This document shows positions 1-8,084 of a DNA stretch of 16,704 bases, piece by piece. This DNA comes from Spirogloea muscicola (lineage: Eukaryota > Streptophyta > Zygnematophyceae > Spirogloeales > Spirogloeaceae). Under the pieces are notes generated by a model, which searched no databases, was not told where the DNA came from, and saw only the letters and a program-made list of their open reading frames with translations. The DNA is taken from the NCBI GenBank assembly GCA_009602725.1, contig WELB01000017.1, forward strand, positions 1,108,681 to 1,125,384. Direction: 5' to 3'. Position numbers and translations under genes: made by a program. Numbering within the stretch: the stretch's first letter is position 1; the number at the start of each line of letters is the position of its first letter.

Positions 1-14
1 CGCCGCCGCCGCGA

Positions 15-461
15 TTGTCGCCGCGACCGCCGCGGCGACCGCCCGGGGGGGCCCGGCCGGCGCGGCGGGGACAATGGTTGGGGCTTGTGGCCCCAAGCAT
101 CCCTGCAGAGGACCTTCATCTGATTGCCAGCATCGATGCAGCCCTATCTGAGCTCACAGAAGAGAGGGCTGCTTCGATGAAGGCATTTGATGCCGAGACT
201 GCCGCTGCGGCTGAGCTGCGGGCAACCAACACGGACTTGTCAAGGAAGCTGGCATACACCCAGCAGCAGCTGGAGCTCGCGGTGACGCAGAGGACCACAG
301 CCCCGCGCCAGGTGGCAAACAGTCCTGTGGCCACTGCACCACCGAGTGGTGGCCTCGAGTATGTGGATGAGGGGGATGAGGTGGTGGAAAGGGTGCTTGG
401 CTGGATCATGCAGCTCTTCCCAGGAGGCTCAGCCCGGCGCAGCCGCGAAAAGCGCCTGTAG
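15..461 (+). CDS. Hypothetical protein with coiled-coil-like segment, possibly a terminal exon
   Basis: A 148-codon open frame ends in TAG at 459-461. I do not recognise the family. Residues 1-25 are Pro/Arg-rich, encoded by an extremely GC-rich CCG/GGC stretch that may be non-coding or repeat-derived. From about residue 30 to 95 the sequence turns acidic and heptad-like (IDAALSELTEERAASMKAF, then a Gln-rich run YTQQQLELAV), which suits a coiled coil. A Pro/Ala linker and a basic C-terminus ending SREKRL follow. A pyrimidine-rich CCCTGCAG at about 101-108 could be a 3' splice site, so the true reading may begin there as a last exon with the upstream gene outside the window. A TGTAA (the polyadenylation signal of volvocine algae) lies about 200 bp downstream. 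No homologous LINE motif is visible in it. A chance frame remains possible. Confidence 0.35.
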   Translation: MSPRPPRRPPGGARPARRGQWLGLVAPSIPAEDLHLIASIDAALSELTEERAASMKAFDAETAAAAELRATNTDLSRKLAYTQQQLELAVTQRTTAPRQVANSPVATAPPSGGLEYVDEGDEVVERVLGWIMQLFPGGSARRSREKRL

Positions 462-539
462 TATTTGACTTACCTGGGGTCCTCAGTCCACAGGTCTTGG
501 CAGCCGCCCCCCAACCCAAAACCCCCCCCCCCCAGTTGT

Positions 540-605
540 CCATTCCTTTGGGCTGGCCTTTCCCTGCCACCAGTCAATCTGGCCGCGCTTCTCTTCCGCC
601 CGAGT
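540..605 (+). repeat. LINE 3'-end fragment, hairpin at 548-568
   Basis: TTGTCCATTCCTTTGGGCTGG matches the conserved pre-hairpin and hairpin core seen about 20 times in the window. The right arm is degenerate (CCCTGCC). The tail GCCACCAGTCAATCTGGCCG is shared with the minus-strand copy at 8085-8131, defining one tail subfamily. The 462-540 stretch before it holds a 13-C run and no recognisable gene. Confidence 0.7.
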
Positions 606-769
606 GGCAAAACAGAGAATGCGGATCAAGATAGCAGAGCTTCCAGATACAAATGTAATGATGTATATGTGTCTAAAGCGGCCGTGGAAGCCAGCCAGGT
701 GCATACAGAGAACGTACATGGCTACATTAGCGGAGCCACAGGCAAGGCACAGAAGATGTAGGGCGCTCT

Positions 770-930
770 TTGTTTTCCGGATTTGCGGCTCCTTACTCGT
801 AGGCTTTGAGTGGTTCATCCTACCCCAGCTCTGAGACAAGGCTTCTGGCCCTTCGTGGTTTGGCCCCTTCGAACCTTGTCAATTAATATCACAGCCCTTG
901 CCCTTAATGGATAGCCACTTCTTGGTACCC
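770..930 (+). mobile_element. 5'-truncated LINE 3' end (tail subfamily with GGAGTGCCAC)
   Basis: The fragment opens with the terminal LINE codons D-L-R-L-L-T-R-R-L-stop (780-809). It then follows the same 3' UTR as 8521-8740 (plus) and 13405-13744 (minus): GGTTCATCCTACCCC, GGCCCCTTCGAA, CTTGTCAATT. The left hairpin arm is deleted, so the copy runs straight into CACAGCCCTTGCCC and the AGCCACTTCTT tail. Confidence 0.7.
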
Positions 931-931
931 C

Positions 932-1019
932 AGTGTCAGCAGTAGGAAGTCACATGAGCTGAGGCGAGGAAGAGCAACCCCGCTGCGCAAGCCGGAGGCA
1001 GAAGAAAGTGCGCGCCCAT
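932..1019 (-). pseudogene. LINE C-terminal fragment ending DFLLLTLGY
   Basis: On the minus strand the frame reads ASGLRSGVALPRLSSCDF followed by LLLTLGY. It is nearly the same as the plus-strand C-terminus at 15870-15957 (ASGLRSGVAFPPLSSSDF, LLLTRGY, stop). The stop codon has been lost: TACCAAGAA replaces TAT-TAA. The fragment starts abruptly at the TTCTTCT end of another LINE tail at 1017-1035, giving a head-to-tail junction. It is a 5'-truncated relic with no independent function. Confidence 0.75.
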
Positions 1020-1135
1020 AGAGAAGGGCTGGCAGAAGGAAGTGCGCGCCCATAGAGAAGAGGGGCTGGCAGGGGCCAGCACGAAAAGAGTGGACAAATT
1101 TCAAAGAGCCAAAAAGAGGGGCTGGCAGAGCTCCC
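1017..1135 (-). repeat. Two to three tandem LINE 3' hairpin tails
   Basis: The string GAAGTGCGCGCCCATAGAGAAG occurs twice (about 1008-1029 and 1039-1060). Each copy is followed by GGGCTGGCAG. The second continues through GGCCAGCACGAAAAGAG, giving the full hairpin, and into TGGACAAATTTCAAAGAGCC. A third GGGGCTGGCAG lies at about 1118. This is a local tandem duplication of the LINE 3' terminus on the minus strand. Confidence 0.7.
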
Positions 1136-1464
1136 TCCGGCGGCGCCAGAGCTCCGCTGGATGGAGCCTAGGAGGCAGCTGCCACCATGCTCTCCGCCAG
1201 ACGGGCTCCCCGCGCCCTCCGTGAGAAGGCGGCCGACGGACCAGGCTCTGGGCGTGCCGCAGGCTTTGCTAGACGATCGTGCCGGCGAGCGAGGCGTGGG
1301 GTTTGACGGAGAGCAGCAACGGGGCTCAGCGCAAGCGGAGGCCGTCGCGTTGGAGTGCAGGCTAGGAAAGTGGAGTGTGTATTAAGAGATGGAGGGCCTA
1401 TGTGGCAAAGTACAAAGGCAAGCACATTGACAAATGTACATCACCTGCTGCTAAGCTGACCCGC

Positions 1465-2692
1465 TCAGTAACCACGAGTCAGCACATAGAGGTCGCTAAC
1501 TGATGCCCGAATACCGGACGGCGATCGACAAGCTCTTTAGCTACCAGCTAAAGCTCGACCAGCTTTCTGGTGCAACGCATGAGCCTGAGCCCGCTGCAAA
1601 CAAGCTGACACTCGACGACGCAAGAATGACAAGTAGGCTGCCGGCATGCCCATCTGAGCTGGAAGCTTATCCTCATGTCGAGCACGTCCCAAACTTGCAA
1701 TTTTCTCCTGTAAGGTGTGGAAGCGAGGGCCGATGCAGCCGAAAGTGTCGATTGCCGCCGGTAGGAGGTGATCGCTGCGGGGGTAGTCAGAGTAGTGTCG
1801 GAGCTCTCTCTGCTGAGCACCTCTCACAGCGTGGCCAGCAATGTGCGTCGAAGCGGAACTCTTGTATGCCTCCGTCACCACCACATCAACCAAGGCTCGT
1901 GAGCCTCTGCCAGGTCGTACACCCACAATGTCCAGGGTGCGACGGTGATGGCGTCCCTGGAAATCCGTGGTGATGGGCATTACATTGCTTATCCCACAAA
2001 GGCGCGGTAGCCGGCGTCGCGCATCAGGCCCGCCAGGGTGTCCCATACCGCAGCATGTGGGTGGCAAGGTCTCCGCCCTCCGAACGGAAGCCACACTCAC
2101 ACTGTGTTACTCCAATCAGGCAGGTCGGGGGCAGGCCCAGGAACAGCTGGAGAAGCATCCGGAATGCTTCGGGGCTGATTGTGAAAGCGTTGTGGATGGG
2201 GTGCGTTGTGAGCCAGTCCGTAGCCCCAGGTGTTGCGAGCGATGTGAGACGTGCCAGACTCCTTGGATTGGTCAAGATATCTGGCATCCTCCTCAATGTC
2301 TTGCGGCGCTCATCCTCAACTGCAGCAACGAGTCTGGCCTGTGCCCCTTTGTCTGACGCTTGAGCAAGCGCTGAGAAGGCAGTGAAGAGGGGTTGCAGGG
2401 AGGGGAAGGAGCAGAGTGCTGACTCGCGGGTGCTCCTCAGTTGCACTTGGAATGCCAAGGAGCCTTTCTTCACCTCGGCTGCAGGGCCCGCCAAACACGG
2501 GAAGTGCAAGGGGAGGAGGGAGGCAACCTGGTGGCAGCGACCGAGAAAGGCTGCCTGCGCCGTCTGTTCAAGTGACCGGCAGCCCAGGCCGCCCATGCGT
2601 TTGGGAAGGGATGCCTGCAGGGAGGATGAAGGTGAGGGGAAGGATGGGTGTTGAATCAGGGAAGCCAGGGTGTGCAAGAGGGAGGTGTCGAA
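1465..2692 (-). pseudogene. C-terminal part of LINE copy A: knuckle and RLE-like domain
   Basis: The minus frame at 2692-2024 continues the element after the nested insertion (PKRMGGLGCRSLEQTAQAAF) and reaches the knuckle CECGFRSEGGDLATH. The frame breaks near 2040 and again near 1995. It resumes as GRHHRRTLDIVGV followed by ALVDVVVTEAYK: an Asp, 14 residues, then Asp-Val. This resembles the PD-x(12-14)-D core of the restriction-like endonuclease that nicks the target, with L in place of P. HYSDYP, AIDTFGCIGPRFHTL, FLRRRVSACLQRAQAHAL and KAGRALAGS follow. A nonsense codon (TAA where copy B has TCA) interrupts at about 1537. The frame then ends SDLYVLTRGY, stop at 1465-1467. Copy B supports the assignment. 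Confidence 0.85.
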
Positions 2693-2858
2693 CGAAAGTG
2701 CTCGCCCATAGACAAGAGGGGCTGGCAAAGCCAGCCCAAAAAGATTGGACAGTGTCCAAAGCCAAAGAAAGAGGTGCCGAAAAAGGACTACACCACCAAC
2801 CACGACAAAACACAAGATGATGCAGAGGGAAGCTCAGTACCCGCGAGTGAGCAACATC
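2693..2858 (-). mobile_element. Nested 5'-truncated LINE 3' end inserted in copy A
   Basis: On the minus strand it starts at the terminal codons L-M-L-L-T-R-G-Y-stop. It runs through the same 3' UTR as 14300-14460 (CTTTTTCGGCACCTCTTTC, then the hairpin at 2719-2737 with 8-bp arms and an AAA loop) and ends GGGCGAGCACTTTCG. It splits the RT frame of copy A, which resumes on the other side as LLHTLASLIQHPSF. The flanks are an imperfect 14-bp duplication, AGGGAGGTGTCGAA (2679-2692) and AGGTCGGAGTCGAA (2859-2872), matching at 11 of 14 positions. This is a clear target-primed insertion of an old LINE end. Confidence 0.82.
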
Positions 2859-2872
2859 AGGTCGGAGTCGAA

Positions 2873-3990
2873 GTCCTTGTACAGCTCGCCCACCATGTCC
2901 GTTGGGGCGACTGTCCGCTGCAGGTAGCCCGCTCGTCGGCAATACAGCGAGTAAGGACGGCCAGCGCCAGCTGCGAATCTCCGAGGAGAGGAAGGGAGGG
3001 AAGGGGGGCAAGGTGTTGCTGCAGACGTTCACGTAAGTCCTCCGCAACGTGGGATGGTGTGCCAAGGGGAACTTTGAGAACAGCCAGCCCATTGGCAGGG
3101 GTCTGGTAGCCTGGTGGGAGCTGGAGGTTGGTGGGGAGGCCTCGTGGTGACCATGCCACGTTCTTGGTGGGGCAAATCCGCAGGCCCATGTGCTCAGTTT
3201 GTGTACGAGCAAGGGAGAAGCCGTCATGACTTCTGACGGTGGGCCGACAATATGTGTGTCGTCTGCAAAGGAGGGTAAGAGAAGGTTGGGGGTGCAGATT
3301 CTAGGTGCGCCGTAGTGCCCGGGAATGTGCTAAGGCGAAAAGTATGGGGCTGAGGGGATATTCCTGGCGTGTGCCAGTTGTGGACCATAAGGTTGTCCAA
3401 GACTCCTCCGAAAGCCACAGCAGCAGCCCTGGCCGGCCATAGGCCATGAAGAAATATGGGATCAAGGGAAGTGATCACGCAGCTCCTCCATGATGGCGCT
3501 GCGCTCCACAGTGTTGAATGCATTGGCTATGTCCAGTCCAAGGACCATGTGTGATGGATTGACATCCAGTGCTGCACGGATCCCGTGTGGACGAGGGCCT
3601 CTGCCCCGCAGGACATGCGGTGGTGGGATGGAGTTGGTGGGATGAAAAAAAGTGGACAGCTGGGACTTTAGCTCGCCGCACAAAGCCTTGGTCACCAGCC
3701 GCATAATGACTTCCGTCATGGCGATGGGCCTCACGCCACCTGACGGCTTGGCCAGAGCCAGCAGGTGGCTGAAGTTGAGAGCGTCGGCGATGCGGGGGGA
3801 ACTGGTGGCTCTGGTGATGTGCCGGCAGGTGGAGAGGAGCAGGGAGAAGCTTCTTTCGTCTCCATTTTGGAGATGTCCCGTAGATGTGGAAGTACCATGG
3901 CTTCGCGATTGGGCTGGGTAATCATCTGATTTAGCCAAGTGAGCCGTGGGAGCATTCCAAGTGAGAAGGGGAGCCATGGCATATCGAACA
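2873..3990 (-). pseudogene. Reverse transcriptase domain of LINE copy A, frameshifted
   Basis: An RT would copy the element RNA at the nicked target. The longest intact piece (3977-3462) carries the fingers motif LLALAKPSGGVRPIAM and palm motif A, LGLDIANAF (3516-3542), with the catalytic Asp at 3531-3533. In other frames lie motif B, QEYPLSPILFALA (3328-3366, with E where G is usual), and motif C, FADDTHIVGP, whose FADD is at 3258-3269 and supplies the two catalytic Asp. A thumb-like stretch follows (GLRICPTKNVAWSP and PANGLAVLKVPLG, within 3189-2869). Frameshifts lie near 3850, near 3610 (before GIRAAL), after the motif A segment, and between motifs B and C. The RT identity is secure; function is lost. 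Confidence 0.88.
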
Positions 3991-3999
3991 TTTTCCCGA

Positions 4000-4730
4000 T
4001 TCCGAGGCCATCGCGCTGCTCCGGTGCGCCCTAGCTATGGCAGCCACCCACCTTAGGTGCAGGCGGAGCCTGTGCTAGTCTGACCTGCCGCCAAGAGCGG
4101 GTCTGGGCCTGTACCGAGGTGGCGGAGGCTCTCTGCTGGTTTGACGGAAAGGGGCGAAGTTCCAGGAGGACACTGGAGTGGACAGATGGATGCAGCGGCT
4201 GTTCAGTGCAGCCAAGAGGTTTAACATCCAAAGTCGCCAGATTCGACGTCCCAAGAACGTGTAATCGAAGAATTGTTGACTTGGGTACGCGGTGTAGAGG
4301 ATAGGTTGCATGTTGCCTGTTGCGCGCTGCCCGCAGGCGGCCGAGTTGACGCGTGCTCGCTGTGCGTCATGCTTGGCTGGCTGCTCACTGCAGTCTTGCA
4401 ACACTGCCAACAAGAGGTGATGACGCTGGAAACTGCAAATGGCTGCCCTTGCTGCCTGGACTACTGACATGCCGGGTGCATTTGATGTATCGCTTTTGCT
4501 GCGACAACAAGAATTGGCACTATGAAGCGCCAAGTTCGATTGAGTCGTGATCGCACAGAACGTGTGCCGTGTCACCATCTTGTCTGTGGGTTGATTATCG
4601 AGCTGGCTTGCAGGTGCCACGATCAAGCTATTACCTTTGATGAAATGAGACTGTTGACGTGGTGATCCAACACAGGAGGAAGGTGTGGTAAGAAGGGCGT
4701 CATTGCCGTATCAATTGTTGAAATTGTATG
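4000..4730. other. No recognisable gene
   Basis: A 183-codon minus-strand frame (4626-4075) and shorter plus-strand frames lack domain-like composition or conserved motifs, and I treat them as chance. No LINE hairpin copy, long inverted repeat or RNA gene is visible. The 5' part of LINE copy A may extend slightly into this stretch but cannot be recognised. Confidence 0.5.
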
Positions 4731-5030
4731 TCAGCATTGTCCTAGTGTCGAGTCGTGACAATCACAAAGTCCAAGCGATTGTCTCATCCGGACAATGTGT
4801 TGTGAGAATGTGGACATAGGAGTTCCTAGAAATTGATTGGCCATGGTGCAGATGAACTTCTCCAAGGCTAGTCTTGCTCTCATGTTGCTTCCGAATCCTG
4901 CTTGTAACCAAGGACTTGTGTCCCACGGCACCATGAAAGTCTTTTCCTTCTGGAATCTGCACAGCCAGAAAATCATATCAGTCAATGAGAACTTCTTCTG
5001 TCCTAGAGATGCAGAGCGTCTTGCCTAGCC
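4731..5030 (-). pseudogene. Protein-like fragment, unknown family
   Basis: The minus-strand frame has no in-frame ATG at its opening. It reads SLGQKKFSLTDMIFWLCRF, then VPWDTSPWLQAGFGSN, then LEKFICTMANQFLGTPM, and stops at 4731-4733. Its aromatic and hydrophobic spacing looks like folded-protein sequence rather than noise, but I do not recognise it. Just upstream on the same strand (5128-5060), in another frame and with an intervening stop, lies C-x2-C-x15-H-x2-H (CDYC ... HYAH), which could be a zinc-finger remnant. A decayed DNA-transposon transposase or an exon of a host gene are both possible. Confidence 0.3.
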
Positions 5031-5745
5031 AGTGCCGTGATGGCAGGCACGATCTTGGCATGGGCATAGTGCTCGAGTGTGCTCGTGAGTTCTTATTGTG
5101 GAGCTGATCCAGTGCCACAGTAGTCACAACGGAAGGTTTCCCTAGTTCCTTCCGACTGTATCACAGTTTGTGAGTTTTGCACTTCTCGCGGCTGGGTGCT
5201 TGTACCTCAAGGTTCGAGGTAGGGTAACAGCGGTCAACATCTGCCCCCTGTATGAGTACCTAGCTAGTCTTGATCTCAGCAGGGACACTGCAAAGGCAAG
5301 GCCATGTACATAGCAGATGACGACTCATCTCAGAAGCAGTATGGAAAAAGCAAGGCCACCAATCTTGTCTGTGTATCAGCTGGTCAAATTTTGCAAGTTT
5401 GGTGTTTCTCGGCAAAAGAATGACAAAGAGTGCTATTCGCCCAAGTTCGACCAAGCGTTGCAAGCAAGCATACTTACTGTCCTGTACAGACTTAAGTCTG
5501 TACAGGACTGCCCATCTACTTCAGAGTGTCGTGCTAAGGGCGAAGCAACCAACACAGCTACTATGCTTACATTCCAAAGGATGCACATTACTTAGCGATG
5601 AAGATTGAAGTTGCACCTGAGGCATTTTCTGTTGTCAACAGAGAGAAGGCGCGCGGTGCGCATGAAATTAAAGCGAGGCCAATTCAAGCCATTACATTGT
5701 TCAGGCAGAAAATGCAGAAAGTGCAAAGAATGCAGCGCAAAGAAT
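5030..5745. other. No confident gene; contains a perfect palindrome
   Basis: Apart from the CDYC/HYAH remnant (5060-5128, minus) and the palindrome at 5479-5508, I see only short overlapping frames with no consistent reading. There is no match to the LINE 3' ends until the short tail piece at about 5745-5775. Confidence 0.45.
5479..5508. repeat. 30-bp perfect palindrome
   Basis: GTCCTGTACAGACTT is followed directly by its exact reverse complement, with no spacer, centred on CTTAAG (5491-5496). It could be a cruciform or a dimeric protein-binding site, or a scar of a foldback element. No flanking inverted repeat extends it. Confidence 0.9.
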
Positions 5746-5775
5746 GTGGCTACATGAAAAGACGCCCTATACTAG

Positions 5776-6150
5776 GAGGGCCGGAGGTGCCACAGAGCGG
5801 GGGGAGCCGTGCTGACGGGGGCCATGTCGACTCGACCGGTACCGCTTGTGGAGCTGCTAGAGGAGGTTGAGGAAGCAGCAATGGCAGGAGGGAGGGCGGG
5901 TGGGGGAAAGGAGGGTTGGAGGTGCCACACAGCGGGGAGAGCCGTGCTGACGGGGGCCATGACGACTCGACCTATACCGCTTGTGGGGCTGCTAGAGGAG
6001 GTTGAGGAAGCAGCAATGGCAGGAGGGATGGCGGGAGGGGCGAGGGAGGGTTGGAGGTGCCACAGAGCGGGGGGAGCCGTGCTGACGGGGGCCATGACGA
6101 CTCGACCTATGCCGCTTGTGGGGCTGCAAGAGGAGGTTGAGGAAGCAATG
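5776..6150 (+). repeat. 135-bp minisatellite, about 2.8 units
   Basis: GGAGGTGCCACA recurs at 5783, 5918 and 6053, an exact 135-bp period. Each unit carries GACGGGGGCCATG and GAGGAGGTTGAGGAAGCA. Because 135 is a multiple of three, the array stays open in frame on the plus strand (5809-6171, a 45-residue repeat with TRPxPLVGLLEEVEEA and AGGMAGG) and also on the minus strand (6236-5772). Units 2 and 3 are more like each other than unit 1. Unit 1 shares ATGTCGACTCGACC and GTGGAGCTGCTAGAGG with the inverted array at 16545-16704. Whether the repeat is ever translated cannot be told from the sequence. Confidence 0.9.
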
Positions 6151-7185
6151 AAGGTGGCTCTTCTGAAGTAAGGACGTGGCGACGGCGTGCTCGAAAGGCC
6201 GGCAGCCGCGCTGTTGTACGGTGCCTGGCCGCCCACGCAAGTGACTTAACTTGGCGTGCGCCGCAAGCCCTGGGGATCAGCCTCCCCGCGGTCACGTCAG
6301 CCGGGTTCGGGCTACGCGAGCCGCTAACGCGAGGGCGGATGGGCCCGCTTCCGCGCTCCGCGGGGGGCCCGCGAGACGTTCACAAGTCATCGTCGGCCCA
6401 TCAAACACACAACCCTTGCAACAACTCTTCCGCTGTGAGCGGCCAGCCCAAGAGATTGTACATTGGGAGCGCCCGTCACCATTTGCTGATGCTGGTGGTA
6501 ACGGCGGTGGCCTTGTGTGCGGCTCACGATTGTCCTCCAGCTGTCGCTACTCCATCTACACATGCTTGATTGCTCCGACTGAGCTCCTTCAGCGCCCATT
6601 CACCCCCATGGCGACCTGAGCAGCGCCAGCGCCACGGGGAGGGCGCCGCCCGCCAAGAGGGCCGCGCCCCCAGGCTCCCGCTGCTGCGACCGCCGCCGCT
6701 GCCGCCGCCGCAGCGGACCAAGCGAAGAGTGGAAGGATGCTGCAAAAGCATGCTACAAAGTGGAGTAGTGAGGTATACGGAAACGCACGTGCCTCACTGT
6801 AGTCAAGATTTAAAATGACTAGGCGTCTGCACATATAACGTGTACATTGCTACAACAACACTTTTCTTGATGAGCTCCGCGAGTTCGGCAGTGGACTGGA
6901 AGTACAAGCGCTTTTCTCCCCTTGCAGACGAGCTTATGGGTCATAGTCCCCTGGTCGCAGATAACTCCAATGTAATATGCAACTGCCAAAGAAGCTTATG
7001 ACCATTCGGCTCATTAACTGAAGACTAAGAGACAGTGGCTTTGCTTCTCTGAATTGAGGTCACAACCTGAAAACAGGAGCTTCAGCAGCACAACAATGAG
7101 CTCCGATCTGCTACCCTTGGTGTGGCTGCCTATTTGACTTGCATGGAAGTGCTTTCTGCAGCAAAGTTACCCCTCATGCACTCAC
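6150..7185. other. No recognisable gene; one LINE tail fragment at 6432-6465
   Basis: The GC-rich 6180-6400 and 6590-6720 stretches include CCG/CTG trinucleotide runs (about 6690-6716) that keep several frames open by composition. CTGTGAGCGGCCAGCCCAAG at about 6434-6453 is a minus-strand copy of the LINE hairpin followed by a short tail. The AT-richer 6720-7185 stretch shows nothing I can name. Confidence 0.5.
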
Positions 7186-7189
7186 TGTT

Positions 7190-7385
7190 TCTCAGGCAGA
7201 CATAATAAGGAAGAAAAGATGCTGCCAGGAGAGGGCAGCGGCTGTGAGAGGCCAGCCCAAAAAAAGTAGTACACAAACTTCGGAGGTGCCAGAGAAAGCG
7301 CTTGAGCACAAAGGAAAATAAGTAGCTGCGAAACACTCAGTAACCCCTGTTAAGCAGCCGTAGGTCGGCAAAACTGGTCTCAGGG
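7190..7385 (-). mobile_element. 5'-truncated LINE 3' end ending DLRLLNRGY
   Basis: On the minus strand the frame ETSFADLRLLNRGY-stop (7366-7337 for the last ten codons, counting the stop) leads into a 3' UTR. This parallels 16249-16400: TTACTGAGTG, then GCGCTTTCTCTGGCACCTC, then the hairpin at 7241-7258. The tail is diverged. Together with 16249-16420 it defines a subfamily in which GGGGTTACTGAGTG follows an S/N-RGY terminus. Confidence 0.72.
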
Positions 7386-7474
7386 CAGCGGGTCCTTTGG
7401 CCAGGGCCAGAGGCTGAAGCCAATGCACGACCGGCACGCAGATGCAGGACAAGGAGGCCATCTGGTTCTGTGGG

Positions 7475-7550
7475 ACCTTGTCCATCTCATTTGGGCTGGC
7501 CTATCACAGCCACTGCCTTGTATTGGAGGAGCTCGTTCACCTGGGACCTG
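7475..7550 (+). repeat. LINE 3' hairpin fragment, GCCACTGCCTT tail subfamily
   Basis: CCTTGTCCATCTCATTTGGG, then the hairpin (7493-7511, loop TATCA), then CACTGCCTTGTATTGGAGGA. The same tail recurs at 14495-14540 (CACTGCCTTACATTAAAGAG) and 15283-15310. No coding part is retained. Confidence 0.7.
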
Positions 7551-7734
7551 GAACCCCGCCAACGAGGAGCCGCACGGCGCTCGAGCAAATGCATGCCCGT
7601 GCCGACCACTTGGGGCGCCGCTTACCGCGCCGAGGCCGCGCCGACTCCGGACAGAGCCGAGGCGACCAATAGGAGCCCCGCGCGCTGCTGGGCGAGTGCG
7701 CCTGAGAAGTAGAAGTCAAAGACGATTTCAGTTG

Positions 7735-7830
7735 AGGTCCGTGGCTGTGAGAGGCCAGCCCAGAAGATTGAACAAACTTCGAAGGGGCCAGAGAAGGGGC
7801 CAGAGAAAGCAAGAATAACTTTTCCAACAG
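7735..7830 (-). repeat. LINE 3' hairpin fragment
   Basis: The hairpin GGCTGTGAGAGGCCAGCCC (7743-7761) is followed by the AAGATTGAACAAACTTCG core and a doubled GGGGCCAGAGAA. The minus-strand reading is GGCCCCTTCGAA, GTTTGTTCAATC, hairpin. No coding part is retained. Confidence 0.7.
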
Positions 7831-7904
7831 GGGCGAGGGCTTGTGAGAGAGACTCTTCCAGTAGAGGGCGAGGAGGGTGACATATATGGTGAGAATTCCT
7901 GCAG

Positions 7905-8070
7905 ATTAGTCCTTGCGGCTGCTGACTCGGGGCCATTAAGCTCCCGTCTGTCATGCCAGACGGTGTCGACTGCCAGGTGATGTCGATAAGATTTTCTCGA
8001 CTGAATACTGACAGACCGAGCCCTTCTTTCCGGCGGACTCGGCGCGCCGGTGGTTTGCTGGCGGCTGCCC
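7905..8070 (+). mobile_element. LINE 3' end with TGTCATGCC-type 3' UTR
   Basis: The codons L-R-L-L-T-R-G-H-stop (7913-7939) begin it. A 3' UTR unlike the hairpin type follows: GTCTGTCATGCCAGACGGTG, then TCGACTGCCAGGTGATGTCG. The segment 7947-8012 is repeated at 12449-12520 and, diverged, at 10705-10770. The terminal codons show that this repeat family also belongs to the LINE superfamily. Confidence 0.65.
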
Positions 8071-8084
8071 CCGCCTCTGCCTCT

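Larger units (their letters stand above)
1375..4000 (-). mobile_element. Degenerate RLE-type non-LTR retrotransposon, copy A
   Basis: Read on the minus strand, this span holds, in order, reverse transcriptase fingers and palm, a thumb region, a Cys/His knuckle, a restriction-like-endonuclease-like C-terminus and a 3' UTR. That order is the one known for RLE non-LTR elements (R2/R4/NeSL-like groups); I cannot assign a clade. The 3' UTR matches copy B (11911-12015) and both lose similarity after CTTAATACACAC, which sets the 3' boundary near 1375. No poly(A) tail is visible. The 5' side fades near 4000, so ORF1 and the 5' UTR are missing or unrecognisable. Many frameshifts, at least one in-frame stop and a nested insertion (2693-2858) show that it is dead. 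Confidence 0.85.

Noticed and set aside
860-885. tRNA-like B box in the LINE core (reverse strand GGTTCGAAGGGGCC)
   Set aside because: Only the first seven bases fit the B-box consensus, there is no A box at a suitable distance, and the sequence is explained as LINE 3' UTR.
2055-2363. Plus-strand frames over 1503-3109
   Set aside because: They are antisense to LINE copy A, whose minus-strand RT and RLE motifs are clear.
4075-4626. 183-codon minus-strand frame
   Set aside because: No motif or domain-like pattern, starts with no supporting context, and overlaps plus-strand frames of similar quality.
6290-6320. GGGTTCGGGCTACGCGAGCC as a tRNA T-arm
   Set aside because: No acceptor stem, anticodon arm or correctly spaced D-arm can be formed around it.
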